From: Acidilobaceae archaeon
Lineage (GTDB): Archaea > Thermoproteota > Thermoprotei_A > Sulfolobales > Acidilobaceae
Direction of reading: 5' to 3'
Assembly: GCA_026985385.1 (NCBI GenBank)
Contig: JALSQM010000003.1
Span: 1-21,631 of the forward strand
Length of the DNA stretch: 21,631 nucleotides
Below, one piece after another: positions 13,875-20,785 of the stretch; position 1 is the stretch's first letter, and the number at the start of each line of letters is the position of its first letter. The notes under the pieces were generated by a model. That model searched no databases. It saw only the letters and a program-made list of their open reading frames with translations, and was not told the origin of the DNA. The position numbers and the translations under genes are program-made.

Positions 13875-14138
13875 GTGGTAACCCACCTGGAGCTACTGGG
13901 TCTAGCGGGGATGCTCCTAGTATTCGCCAGCTTCATCGTTAAGAGGTGGGTGTGGCTTTACGCACTCAATCTCAGCGGCACAGTAACTCTAACAGTATAC
14001 GCATACCTGAGGGGTGATCCGATATTCACTGTGGTTGAGGCTGGCATAGCCTTCTTCCTAGCCTACAGGCTCGGAGGGGAGGTTTTGTCGTCGAGGAGGG
14101 GGCGGTCACCTCGCGATAATAGCGAGTCCCGCGAGTAA
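13875..14138 (+). CDS. Small three-helix membrane protein, CBU_0592/PnuC-like
   Basis: An 87-residue protein with three hydrophobic segments: LLGLAGMLLVFASFIV (about 7-22), WLYALNLSGTVTLTVYAYL (28-46) and FTVVEAGIAFFLAYRL (52-67), followed by a polar tail. The pattern of a first helix, an aromatic-rich loop, a conserved NxxG (Asn-Leu-Ser-Gly, 33-36) and a third helix ending in a short Tyr-Arg stretch resembles the CBU_0592-like single-domain membrane family, whose function is unknown. GTG 13875 is chosen because GGTGAGG (13861-13867) is well placed before it. It follows the chaperonin-like gene by 55 nt with a TATA-like box in between. Its last 33 nt overlap the 3' end of the convergent transporter gene. 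Confidence 0.65.
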   Translation: MVTHLELLGLAGMLLVFASFIVKRWVWLYALNLSGTVTLTVYAYLRGDPIFTVVEAGIAFFLAYRLGGEVLSSRRGRSPRDNSESRE

Positions 14139-15209
14139 TATGGGGAGCGCAACCATGAGCTGCGCCTTCTGGTACCTCCTAAGCGGGATCCTCCCCATCT
14201 TCACGGCTAGCACGTTGGCTATGGAGCCCGTGACTAGGAGCACCCCGCCTACGTCAACGCCATACGCCAGGGCCCTCCAGTCACCCGCGAGGCCCGCCAG
14301 CATAGCGGCGGCGGGTACGTTGCTCACGACCTGGCTCAGAGAGGCTGCAAGCAGGTATAGTGGGGCGCCACCTCTCAGCAGGCCCGCAGGCAAGTGCCCC
14401 CTTAGGAGGCCTCCGAGGAATGTGAAGTCCGCGAAGAGGGAGCCTATTAGGAGGAGGACTGCGGGGTTAACGGAGTATATCACCCTCCAGTCGTACGCCG
14501 CGCTGGAGGCGAGCCCCGCTAAGCCCGCGATCGCCCCGGGAACCCCCAGGGAGGCCAGGCACACTGTCAGGGCGAGCGCTGTAACGCCCACCAGAGCGCC
14601 TGTCCTATCGACGCGTGGAGGAGGCCCCCTCTCCAGCCTCCAGGCCCTGCCGCGGAGGAGGGCGTATGTGAAAGCGGCCAGCACAGCGAAGCCCGCCAGG
14701 ACTAGGGGTGTCATGGCGGCCGTGAACCCCCACAGTGGAACCCCGTAGTCGTGCCATATGAGTATGTTCTGCGGGTTACCGAAGGGGGTTAGAGAGGAGC
14801 CCATATTGACTGCCACCGCCATAAGCGCTACGGCAACTGCTGCATCGGAGTCTGAGGCCCTCGCTATCATGGAGGCGAGCGGCGCAGCTACGAGTATGGC
14901 AGCGTCATTCATAGTGAAGGCCGAGAGCGTGCCGAGCAGGATCTCAGCTAGCGCGAGGGCGCCCCAGGGAGGCCCCCTCTCCGCCGCCTCCCATCCAAGC
15001 CTCGCTAGCAGCCCCGACTCCTCTAGGAGGCCCGAAGACGCCATGAGGCCCGCTAGCAGTCCTAGCGCGTTGGGTCTGGATAGCTCTAGTATCCTACACC
15101 TAAACCCTCTCGACACTATAGCCAGTACTGCGGTGATGACAAGCAGCGCCGACAGCAGCGGCTCGCTCCTTACAAGGCTCGAGAGAGCGCGTTGCAGCCC
15201 TCTACTCAA
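14106..15209 (-). CDS. ArsB/NhaD/CitM superfamily ion transporter
   Basis: Polytopic membrane transporter of the ion transporter superfamily, 367 residues with about ten hydrophobic segments. Diagnostic motifs are LSAFTMNDAAILVAAPL (95-111), including the conserved Asn-Asp, and NMGSSLTPFGNPQNILIW (135-152), the first substrate-binding re-entrant motif; SQVVSNVPAAAML near residue 290 is the matching second one. The SLTPFGNPQN form is seen in ArsB/NhaD-like members that move arsenite, Na+/H+ or organic anions; the substrate cannot be decided here, and no arsR or arsM is adjacent. It is shorter than the usual 400-430, mainly at the N-terminus. The start is TTG 15209, overlapping the upstream stop as TTGA, so it is coupled to the 157-residue protein. 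The 3' end overlaps the small membrane protein gene. Confidence 0.82.
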   Translation of the reverse strand: MSRGLQRALSSLVRSEPLLSALLVITAVLAIVSRGFRCRILELSRPNALGLLAGLMASSGLLEESGLLARLGWEAAERGPPWGALALAEILLGTLSAFTMNDAAILVAAPLASMIARASDSDAAVAVALMAVAVNMGSSLTPFGNPQNILIWHDYGVPLWGFTAAMTPLVLAGFAVLAAFTYALLRGRAWRLERGPPPRVDRTGALVGVTALALTVCLASLGVPGAIAGLAGLASSAAYDWRVIYSVNPAVLLLIGSLFADFTFLGGLLRGHLPAGLLRGGAPLYLLAASLSQVVSNVPAAAMLAGLAGDWRALAYGVDVGGVLLVTGSIANVLAVKMGRIPLRRYQKAQLMVALPILLAGLAIIAR

Positions 15210-15679
15210 GGAAGCCCCGCCCTCCCGCGGAGCTCCGCCATCAACGGTCTATCGGGTTCAACCTCGACTCTATCACCCTCAACGCGTAGCCTGAGGTGGA
15301 GCACGATAAAACTGCCCCATGCCAGGGGGATTAACCAGGCCCTCTCAGGCTCTCTATACTCGACGTAGGGGACTACTGTGAGCCTTCCCAGGATCCTGTT
15401 AGCGGCCTCGATTACCTCCTCGTCCGTGGGCGCCCCAGCAGGCCCGGGCCAGGGCGGGTGGGGCATACCTTTAGGGAGGGGATTGAGTGTGGCGGGATCC
15501 ATGTGCATTCTATCAACAGCCACAGCGTCGTATATGACAGGCACATCCAATGCGAGCCCGTGGGGGGTTACATGCTTGATGGGAGGACCCGCCTCGAGTA
15601 GGGGTAGAACCCTCCTAGCGGCCTCTATCGCTGAAAGGGCCCCTCTACTGAGGCTCTCGTAGCCCTCCACTCGGGGCAC
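15206..15679 (-). CDS. Hypothetical protein coupled to an ion transporter
   Basis: Not recognised. A soluble 157-residue protein with a helical N-terminus (SLSRGALSAIEAARRVLPLLEA, about 9-30), a central Pro/His/Met-rich segment (YDAVAVDRMHMDP, then NPLPKGMPHPPWPGPAG, about 50-82), and a beta-rich C-terminal half (VVPYVEYREPERAWLIPLAWGSFIVLHLRLRVEG). The clustered His and Met residues could bind a metal ion, which would suit a partner of an ArsB/NhaD-type transporter, but this is speculation. The start is GTG 15679. A TATA-like CTTATTATG at 15702-15710 sits about 26 nt upstream, so the mRNA is probably leaderless; no SD is present before the start. The stop overlaps the transporter start by 4 nt. 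Confidence 0.75.
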   Translation of the reverse strand: MPRVEGYESLSRGALSAIEAARRVLPLLEAGPPIKHVTPHGLALDVPVIYDAVAVDRMHMDPATLNPLPKGMPHPPWPGPAGAPTDEEVIEAANRILGRLTVVPYVEYREPERAWLIPLAWGSFIVLHLRLRVEGDRVEVEPDRPLMAELRGRAGLP

Positions 15680-15701
15680 CCTAGGGATCTGCCCGCCCCC
15701 G

Positions 15702-15710
15702 CATAATAAG
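15702..15710 (-). promoter_or_regulatory. TATA box giving a probably leaderless transcript
   Basis: CTTATTATG on the minus strand inside a GC-rich stretch. Its centre is about 26 nt before GTG 15679, the classic archaeal spacing for a transcript starting at the start codon. Confidence 0.55.
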
Positions 15711-15723
15711 AGGTCCAGGGCTA

Positions 15724-16425
15724 CTAGACCTTGACGGCTCTCAAGGCGACATAGTCCCCTCGATCATAGCCTTCTACTGGCGCCTCAACGGAGTCGTTGG
15801 AGTAGCGGGGGTGTCTCGTTAGAGTTTGAGCGTACTCAACTACCCTGAAGCCCGAGTCCTCGACAAGTGCTCGTACCTCCTCTACCGTGGGCCACCTCAC
15901 GGCCTCCCTTATGAACTCTATGGGGTAGGGATCCTTCGGCGCTATGCTTCTGAGGGGCTCCCAGCTACCTATGAGGCCCGCTAGCCTGTAGAGGATACCG
16001 TAGGATCCCTCGCCGGCAACCCAGGCTATTATGATGCTACCGCCCCTCTTCAGCACGCGTCTGGCCTCCCTCAGGGCTGCGGCTGGGTCCTTAACATAGT
16101 GGATTGTTCCATTGTGTAGAACCGTGTCAAAGTACTCGTCGGGGTAAGGCAGGTTCTCCGCAACCCCTCTCTCGACCCTGAAGCCCCTAGCCTCAGCTAT
16201 CTCGGCCATACCCTCCGCGGGTTCGAGGCAGTATTCGACAACGATCCCGTATTCATCGCGAAGTATCTTCTCGAAGAGAGCAGAGCCGCAGCCGACGCTG
16301 AGCACTCTCCCCGGACCCGCCCTCTCAAGCATGTACTTTATTAAGAGCACCTCGGAGTAGAGGACATTCCTGTTCTTTAGGAACCACTCATCGTATTTTG
16401 ACGCATACTCATCGAAGGCTGGCAG
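15724..16425 (-). CDS. Class I SAM-dependent methyltransferase (UbiE/Methyltransf_11 type), probable CTG start
   Basis: Cytoplasmic S-adenosylmethionine methyltransferase of the small UbiE/Methyltransf_11 type. Numbered from the CTG: motif I VLSVGCGSA (41-49), acidic residue after strand 2 in CLEPAEGM (Glu 68), motif for SAM adenine LPYPDEYFDTVLHNGTIHY, and REARRVLKRGGSIIIAW for strand 5. The first ordinary start codon is GTG 16350, but the frame stays open upstream to a stop at 16432-16434. The added residues PAFDEYASKYDEWFLKNR are exactly the N-terminal helix common to this family. No ATG, GTG or TTG lies in that extension; CTG 16425 has GGTGAG a few bases upstream and a TATA box at 16461-16466. 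I therefore place the start at CTG (233 residues). Substrate unknown. Confidence 0.85.
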   Translation of the reverse strand: MPAFDEYASKYDEWFLKNRNVLYSEVLLIKYMLERAGPGRVLSVGCGSALFEKILRDEYGIVVEYCLEPAEGMAEIAEARGFRVERGVAENLPYPDEYFDTVLHNGTIHYVKDPAAALREARRVLKRGGSIIIAWVAGEGSYGILYRLAGLIGSWEPLRSIAPKDPYPIEFIREAVRWPTVEEVRALVEDSGFRVVEYAQTLTRHPRYSNDSVEAPVEGYDRGDYVALRAVKV

Positions 16426-16460
16426 GGCCTCTCACCGCCTCTAAGCCACCCTTAAGCGGG

Positions 16461-16466
16461 TTATAA
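16461..16466 (-). promoter_or_regulatory. TATA box for the methyltransferase gene
   Basis: TTATAA preceded by ACC on the minus strand (CCTTATAACCC). The predicted start near 16437 gives a ~12-nt leader that still contains GGTGAG before CTG 16425. Confidence 0.5.
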
Positions 16467-16470
16467 GGTA

Positions 16471-16491
16471 TTCTATAACTGGGTTATAGAA
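16471..16491. promoter_or_regulatory. Perfect inverted repeat, candidate operator or terminator
   Basis: Nine-base arms TTCTATAAC (16471-16479) and GTTATAGAA (16483-16491) around TGG. It overlaps the stop codon of the AbrB-PhoU gene and lies about 5 nt upstream of the methyltransferase TATA box. An operator for a dimeric regulator controlling the methyltransferase is the favoured reading; a weak A/T-rich hairpin terminator is less likely at high growth temperature. Confidence 0.5.
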
Positions 16492-17506
16492 GGTCGCTGT
16501 TTAGGGATCTAAGCTCTACGATGTTCAAGGCTGCCTCCGCCAGATCAGAGCTGTATGCGGCTATCCTCCTCGTGCTATCGAGAAGAGCCGCTGCATCGGG
16601 TAGGTAGACGGTCTCCCTTAGAGCAGAGCGGGTCTCAGCCTCCCTCCTCCAGAAGAGGTCGACCATTCTACGGGCCTCGAGTGCCGTGTTCCTATCGAGC
16701 TGCATGTAGGCCCTGGAGGCCCTCTTGAATATCTCAACGGAGTACTCGAACAGTTCCACTATATCATCGCTTAGGAACGCCTCCCTCCTAGTGTTTAGGA
16801 GTATCTCCGCTACAAGCACGGAGTGATCCGCTATTCTCTCGACACTCTTAGCCGCTATCACCCTATAGAGTATCTCGGGTAGCACCACTATACCGGCATC
16901 TGAGGGCCTGATCCCGCCCTGTAGTAGTAGTGTGAATTGCCTCATAACTAGTAGGAAGAACTTGTCGACGATAGTATCCCTCTCTATTACGCTCTCGAGA
17001 ACGACAGGGTCGGGCTTCCTCATATTCTGGGCCACATTCTCGAGCATGGACTTGGTTATCGATATCATGCGCTCGAATGCTTTTATGGAGCTTATAGTCG
17101 GGGGGCCCGTCACGGTGCTGAGCGTTATTCTACCATACTCCTCTTCTATAACCTCTAGGCCCAGAGCCCTCTCCCGGGCCCGCTCCACCTCCCTCATGAG
17201 GTTCCTCGGATCCACGTCGGCCCCGTATAGCAGGTCTATGATATTATAGCCGGCCAGGTACGCTGAAAGTATCTCGGTAGCCAGAGTCTTCATGCCATCC
17301 GCGGTGACTCGGATCGCCTTCCTGCGCTCGAGACCGCGGCTCCTAGTGCTAGGAGACACTCGGAGTACCAGCGAGCCGTCGGGCCTAGGCTCTATTTCCA
17401 CCTCGGATCCCGGTCGTAGACCCATGCTCGAGGCCCACTCCTTGGGTAGTGATACGATGAAAGTCGAGCCGCCCGTGAGCTGTATCTTCCTCCTGTATAC
17501 CACCAA
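16484..17506 (-). CDS. AbrB-PhoU phosphate uptake regulator
   Basis: A 340-residue archaeal regulator with an N-terminal SpoVT-AbrB swapped-hairpin DNA-binding domain (about 3-50: QLTGGSTFIVSLPKEW, GLRPGSEVEIEPRPDGSLVL) followed by a PhoU-type helical bundle (about 70-340). The metal-binding ExxxD-like signature appears in SVERIADHSVLVAE (221-234), and a weaker copy lies near the C-terminus (RIAAYSSDLAEAA). PhoU proteins restrain the Pst transporter and bind polynuclear metal; the AbrB domain suggests direct transcriptional control of phosphate genes (family knowledge). The start is TTG 17506, with GTG 17503 as an alternative. It is the last gene after pstSCAB-phoU, but is separated by 43 nt holding a palindromic TATA promoter, so it can be expressed independently. 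Its stop lies in a second palindrome. Confidence 0.9.
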   Translation of the reverse strand: MVVYRRKIQLTGGSTFIVSLPKEWASSMGLRPGSEVEIEPRPDGSLVLRVSPSTRSRGLERRKAIRVTADGMKTLATEILSAYLAGYNIIDLLYGADVDPRNLMREVERARERALGLEVIEEEYGRITLSTVTGPPTISSIKAFERMISITKSMLENVAQNMRKPDPVVLESVIERDTIVDKFFLLVMRQFTLLLQGGIRPSDAGIVVLPEILYRVIAAKSVERIADHSVLVAEILLNTRREAFLSDDIVELFEYSVEIFKRASRAYMQLDRNTALEARRMVDLFWRREAETRSALRETVYLPDAAALLDSTRRIAAYSSDLAEAALNIVELRSLNSDLL

Positions 17507-17540
17507 GGCCTGCTACCACGCCTAGTCTTGCTGTCGAAAA

Positions 17541-17558
17541 GCTATATAGCTATATAGC
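17541..17558. promoter_or_regulatory. Palindromic double TATA box before the AbrB-PhoU gene
   Basis: GCTATATAGCTATATAGC is an 18-nt perfect palindrome with two overlapping TATATA cores. It covers the stop codon of the upstream phoU. A start about 26 nt on (near 17523) would give a ~17-nt leader to TTG 17506. It can act as internal promoter and as operator for a dimeric AbrB-type protein. Confidence 0.55.
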
Positions 17559-18176
17559 GATCCCGCCCCCGCCAAGAGCCCTTATAGTCTCTCTCGCTAT
17601 ATAGGTCGCGTGATCGGCCACCCTCTCGATCTGGCGGAGTATTAGTGCTGCAAGGGCGTCCTCCTTCCTAATGAGATCCGACGATGTTATCTTCCCCGTG
17701 TACGCCCTATACGCCTCGTCTACCCTGGAGTCTAGCTCCTCGACTCCCCGTGCTTCGGAGGGCTTCTTTGAGCGAAAAGCCCTGTAGGCCTTCATAACCA
17801 TCTCCCTAGAGGTCTCGGAGGCCTCTAGAACGACCTCCGGCAGCTTAACATCTGGTGCCTGTGAGAGCGTTAGGGCTATTTCGTTGGCGTACCTCGACAC
17901 CCTGAAGAGGTCATAGGAGACCTTGATTATGGATTCCACGTAGAGGAGGATCCTCCCTAGGGGCTGCCACTTTGCTATGAAGAAGAGTGCCTCAGAGTAT
18001 ATCGTGTCCTTCAAGTGCTCTGCGAGGGCGACCTCAGCGCTGAGGTCGGGTGCTGGCGCCTCCCCCTTCAGTGCTCTAGAGACCTTCTCGAGTGACTCGA
18101 GAGCTATCCTGAATAGCCTATCCAGATTCGCCTCCATGTGGCCGAGATCCTCCTCGCGGGATGTAGCCTCGCTCAT
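17550..18176 (-). CDS. phoU: PhoU-like phosphate transport regulator
   Basis: All-helical PhoU-family protein of 208 residues, close to the usual ~215, expected to bind the Pst ATPase complex at the membrane and limit phosphate import. The second half carries a good PhoU signature, RQIERVADHATYIAR (181-195), with the Glu and Asp metal ligands. The corresponding first-half motif is degraded: KVSYDLFRVSRYANEIA (85-101) has Phe and Arg where the Glu and Asp would be, so one metal site may be lost. It starts at ATG 18176, which shares one base with the pstB stop (TAATG). An AbrB-PhoU gene follows. Having two PhoU-type proteins, only one with a DNA-binding domain, suggests that this one handles the transporter and the other transcription (inference). 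Confidence 0.88.
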   Translation of the reverse strand: MSEATSREEDLGHMEANLDRLFRIALESLEKVSRALKGEAPAPDLSAEVALAEHLKDTIYSEALFFIAKWQPLGRILLYVESIIKVSYDLFRVSRYANEIALTLSQAPDVKLPEVVLEASETSREMVMKAYRAFRSKKPSEARGVEELDSRVDEAYRAYTGKITSSDLIRKEDALAALILRQIERVADHATYIARETIRALGGGGIAI

Positions 18177-18937
18177 TAGAGCTCACCTCTAAAGAACCTC
18201 TCCGTCAGGGGGTTCCTCGGGTTAAGGGCCACCTCCCTCGAGGGGCCATGCTCCACTATCCTGCCGTCGTACATGAATATGAGGTACTCGGACACCCTCA
18301 CAGCCTGTGAGGGTAGGTGGGTCACAAACACTACTGTAACTCCCTCCTCCCTGACGAGGTCTCTGATGGCCTCCTCTATCTTGACGGCGTTCACGGGGTC
18401 AACGTTTGCCGTGGGTTCGTCTAGGAGTAGCACCTCAGGCTTTAGAGCTAGGGCTCTAGCGAGTGAGAGCCGCTGCCTCTGCCCCCCGCTCAGCTTCATG
18501 GGGGAGTCGTGGAGCCTATCCTTTACTTCGTCCCAGAGCATGGCCTTCTCGAGGGCCCACCTGACTATCTTGTCCAGCTCCCTCCTATCCCTAGCTAGGC
18601 CGTGGAGCCTCGGCCCTATGGCTACGTTGTCGTATATACTCATGTGGGGGAAGGGGTTCGGCTCCTGGAACACCATGGCGACCCTCCTTCGGAGCTCGTA
18701 TGGCTCCATATCGTATATGCTCTCCCCGCGCAGTAGCACCTCCCCCTCCACGCGGGCGTCGGGGTTCAGGTCTATGAGCCTGTTGAGGGCCCTGAGCAGT
18801 GTTGACTTGCCAGTGCCGCTGGGCCCCATTATAGCGGTTATAGTAGCCTCGGGGCACCTGAAGCTTACACCCTTAACCACGTGCTTATCCCTAAGCCATA
18901 CATGGAGCCCCCGCACCTCGAGCGCGTAGCCCGCCAC
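18176..18937 (-). CDS. pstB: Phosphate ABC transporter ATP-binding protein PstB
   Basis: ATPase of the high-affinity phosphate importer, 253 residues, typical PstB length. Walker A GPSGTGKST (38-46), with the PstB-like continuation LLRALNRLIDLNPDARVEGEV; Q-loop VFQEPNPFP (Gln 91), where the NPFP sequence is diagnostic for PstB; signature LSGGQRQR (149-156); Walker B VLLLDEPTANVDP (169-181), with TAN in place of the common TSA; H-loop His 207. The start is GTG 18937, overlapping the pstA stop by one base (TAGTG), and its own stop overlaps phoU by one base. It works with PstA, PstC and PstS of the same operon to import inorganic phosphate using ATP. Confidence 0.95.
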   Translation of the reverse strand: MAGYALEVRGLHVWLRDKHVVKGVSFRCPEATITAIMGPSGTGKSTLLRALNRLIDLNPDARVEGEVLLRGESIYDMEPYELRRRVAMVFQEPNPFPHMSIYDNVAIGPRLHGLARDRRELDKIVRWALEKAMLWDEVKDRLHDSPMKLSGGQRQRLSLARALALKPEVLLLDEPTANVDPVNAVKIEEAIRDLVREEGVTVVFVTHLPSQAVRVSEYLIFMYDGRIVEHGPSREVALNPRNPLTERFFRGEL

Positions 18938-19806
18938 TATAGCCTCACCTCCCTCACGAGCAGCCTAGCCACCACCATGATTGATACGACTATCAAGAGG
19001 AGCACGAGTGAGGCCCCCCATGCAAGCTCCCTGGCGGGCTTGAATGGCATCTGTATGAACTGGTAGATCATGAGGGGCACCGCTCCCCCCTCGCTGGTGA
19101 GGCAGGTGTGATAGGCCTCGTAGGCGCCGCCTATCGTGAATAGTAGCGGTGCGGTCTCCCCAGCGGCTCTCGCTAGGCCTATTAGGATGCCAACGAGTAT
19201 GCCCCTCCTAGCGGCTGGTGCTATTACCTCGTATATAGTGCGGGTTCTCGGAGCCCCCAGGCTGTAGGCGGCCTCCCTGAGGCCCGCGGGTATCTGGCGG
19301 AGGGACTCGCTCGCCTCCACAACTATGTAGGGCAGGATGACTAGCGTTAGCGCGAGTATGCCTGCCAGCATGTTGTAATGCCCGACTATGTGATCCACGA
19401 GTATGGCGTAGGCAGTGAGGCCTACTAGTATGGTTGGGAGCTCCACGAGCGTTAGCGCTAGTAGCAGCGTTAGCCTGCTTATCCTAGACCCCCTAAGCTC
19501 GGCCACCAGTATCGCCGCCGGTAGCGCGATGAGGGTAGCCGTAGCTGATGTGGCGGCCGATAGCTCCAGGGTTCCGAGGAGGGCGGGTCCTATGCCCCCC
19601 GGGTTCTCCGCGTTGAAGGGGTGCGGCCTATCTACTATGAACCTCTTAAGGCCTATGTGTGCTATAGCCTCGGCCCCTCTGAGGGTGATTACGTATAGTA
19701 TGTGGAACAGCGGGGCGACTGCTAGTATCGCCAGCGCTACTATGAGCGCTAAGCCCAGGCGGTCCAGGATCCTCCTACGGGTCCCGCTCCTCCTAGGCCC
19801 TCCCAA
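18937..19806 (-). CDS. pstA: Phosphate ABC transporter permease PstA
   Basis: Inner-membrane permease subunit of the phosphate importer, 289 residues with six predicted helices (first around 18-40, LALIVALAILAVAPLFHIL). The cytoplasmic EAA loop that contacts PstB is GLREAAYSLGAPRTRTIYEVIAP (about 175-197), followed by the PstA-typical GLARAAGETAPLLFTIGG. The gene starts with TTG 19806, inside the last 14 nt of pstC, and ends by sharing one base with pstB, so the whole set is translationally coupled. The late EFIQMP-like segment (YQFIQMPFKPARELAWGASLVLL) is typical of PstA before its last helix. Confidence 0.95.
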   Translation of the reverse strand: MGGPRRSGTRRRILDRLGLALIVALAILAVAPLFHILYVITLRGAEAIAHIGLKRFIVDRPHPFNAENPGGIGPALLGTLELSAATSATATLIALPAAILVAELRGSRISRLTLLLALTLVELPTILVGLTAYAILVDHIVGHYNMLAGILALTLVILPYIVVEASESLRQIPAGLREAAYSLGAPRTRTIYEVIAPAARRGILVGILIGLARAAGETAPLLFTIGGAYEAYHTCLTSEGGAVPLMIYQFIQMPFKPARELAWGASLVLLLIVVSIMVVARLLVREVRL

Positions 19807-20785
19807 GCCCCATCGCCTCCTCCCATCTACGCATATAGAGTATGGCAGCAGCGTTCACGGCAACGCCGATCAAGAATATCACTAGGCCGCCCGCGAAGAG
19901 GGCGCTTGTCATGTAGTGGTAGAACTCGGCGTTACCGAACTGGGAGGCTATGAGGCTAGACACGGTGACGCCGGGTGAGGTGATGGAAGCCGTTATTGTT
20001 AGGCTGTTGCCTATCACTAAGCTCACAGCGACGGTCTCACCTATAGCCCTGGCGAAGGCTAGGGCGAGCCCCGCTATTATACTAGGCCTTATCATGCCGA
20101 GGAGTATCCTGACTGCTTCAAACCTAGTGGCCCCTATAGCGTAGGCGGCCTCCCTGAGGCTCGCTGGTATCAGGGAGTAAGCCTCCCTTATCACAGCCGC
20201 CGCGTAGGGGGTACTCATTATCGAGAGGAGCACACCCGCTGTAGCTATGGTGTAACCCGATGTAGGCTCCTCCCTGAAGAGGGGTAGCCAGCCTAGGTGG
20301 GTGTGGAGCCAGGAGAGCACACCGTACATTAGGGGGGCTAGGTAGGCGAGGCCCCAGACCCCATATATTATTGTTGGGGTCGCAGCCATCAGATCCGTTA
20401 GAACGCTGAGCACCCCGCGAAGCCTGCTTGGAGCTAGCTCCTCAATGGTAACGGCGAGGGCGACGGATAGGGGGGCAGCTATGATGACGGCTATAACGCT
20501 AGTGTAGATGCTCCCAAGGATCGCTGGTGCTAGGCCGTACCACTCCCTGGCGGGGGCGCCCTCAACCGCCCTCCAGAGGCTGCTGGTGAATACCCTATAC
20601 CCCTCCTTCTCGATTATCGGGGTGGAGTAGGCTATGAATACGGCTAGCATGGAGAGTATTGCTAGTAATAGTATGAAGGCCGCCGGCAGGTGGAGGAGCA
20701 CGAACCTCCTATCATCCCTGCTCCTAACTCTGGAGCCCACTATCCTCTCAAGGAGGCTCTCCGCCACGCCGGTCACCCGCCGCAC
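19793..20785 (-). CDS. pstC: Phosphate ABC transporter permease PstC
   Basis: Permease subunit of the phosphate importer, 330 residues with six helices. The first helix is about 28-52; MAATPTIIYGVWGL (133-146) is the conserved PstC segment; the EAA loop is SLREAAYAIGATRFEAVRILL (209-229), followed by ARAIGETVAVSLVIGN (245-260). It forms the membrane channel with PstA. The start is GTG 20785, overlapping the last 13 nt of pstS; further in-frame GTG codons at 20776 and 20767 are alternatives that would shorten an unremarkable basic N-terminus. A periplasmic-side loop of about 25 residues (WLHTHLGWLPLFREEPTSG) is usual for the family. Confidence 0.94.
   Translation of the reverse strand: MRRVTGVAESLLERIVGSRVRSRDDRRFVLLHLPAAFILLLAILSMLAVFIAYSTPIIEKEGYRVFTSSLWRAVEGAPAREWYGLAPAILGSIYTSVIAVIIAAPLSVALAVTIEELAPSRLRGVLSVLTDLMAATPTIIYGVWGLAYLAPLMYGVLSWLHTHLGWLPLFREEPTSGYTIATAGVLLSIMSTPYAAAVIREAYSLIPASLREAAYAIGATRFEAVRILLGMIRPSIIAGLALAFARAIGETVAVSLVIGNSLTITASITSPGVTVSSLIASQFGNAEFYHYMTSALFAGGLVIFLIGVAVNAAAILYMRRWEEAMGLGRA

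Noticed and set aside
14140..14748. 202-residue open frame on the plus strand, with a 178-residue one after it (14758-15294)
   Set aside because: Both lie antisense to the ArsB/NhaD-like transporter, with low-complexity Ala/Ser/Arg/Pro composition typical of shadow frames in GC-rich DNA.
18273..18929. 218-residue open frame on the plus strand
   Set aside because: It is antisense to pstB, whose motifs are complete; the serine-rich composition is that of a shadow frame.
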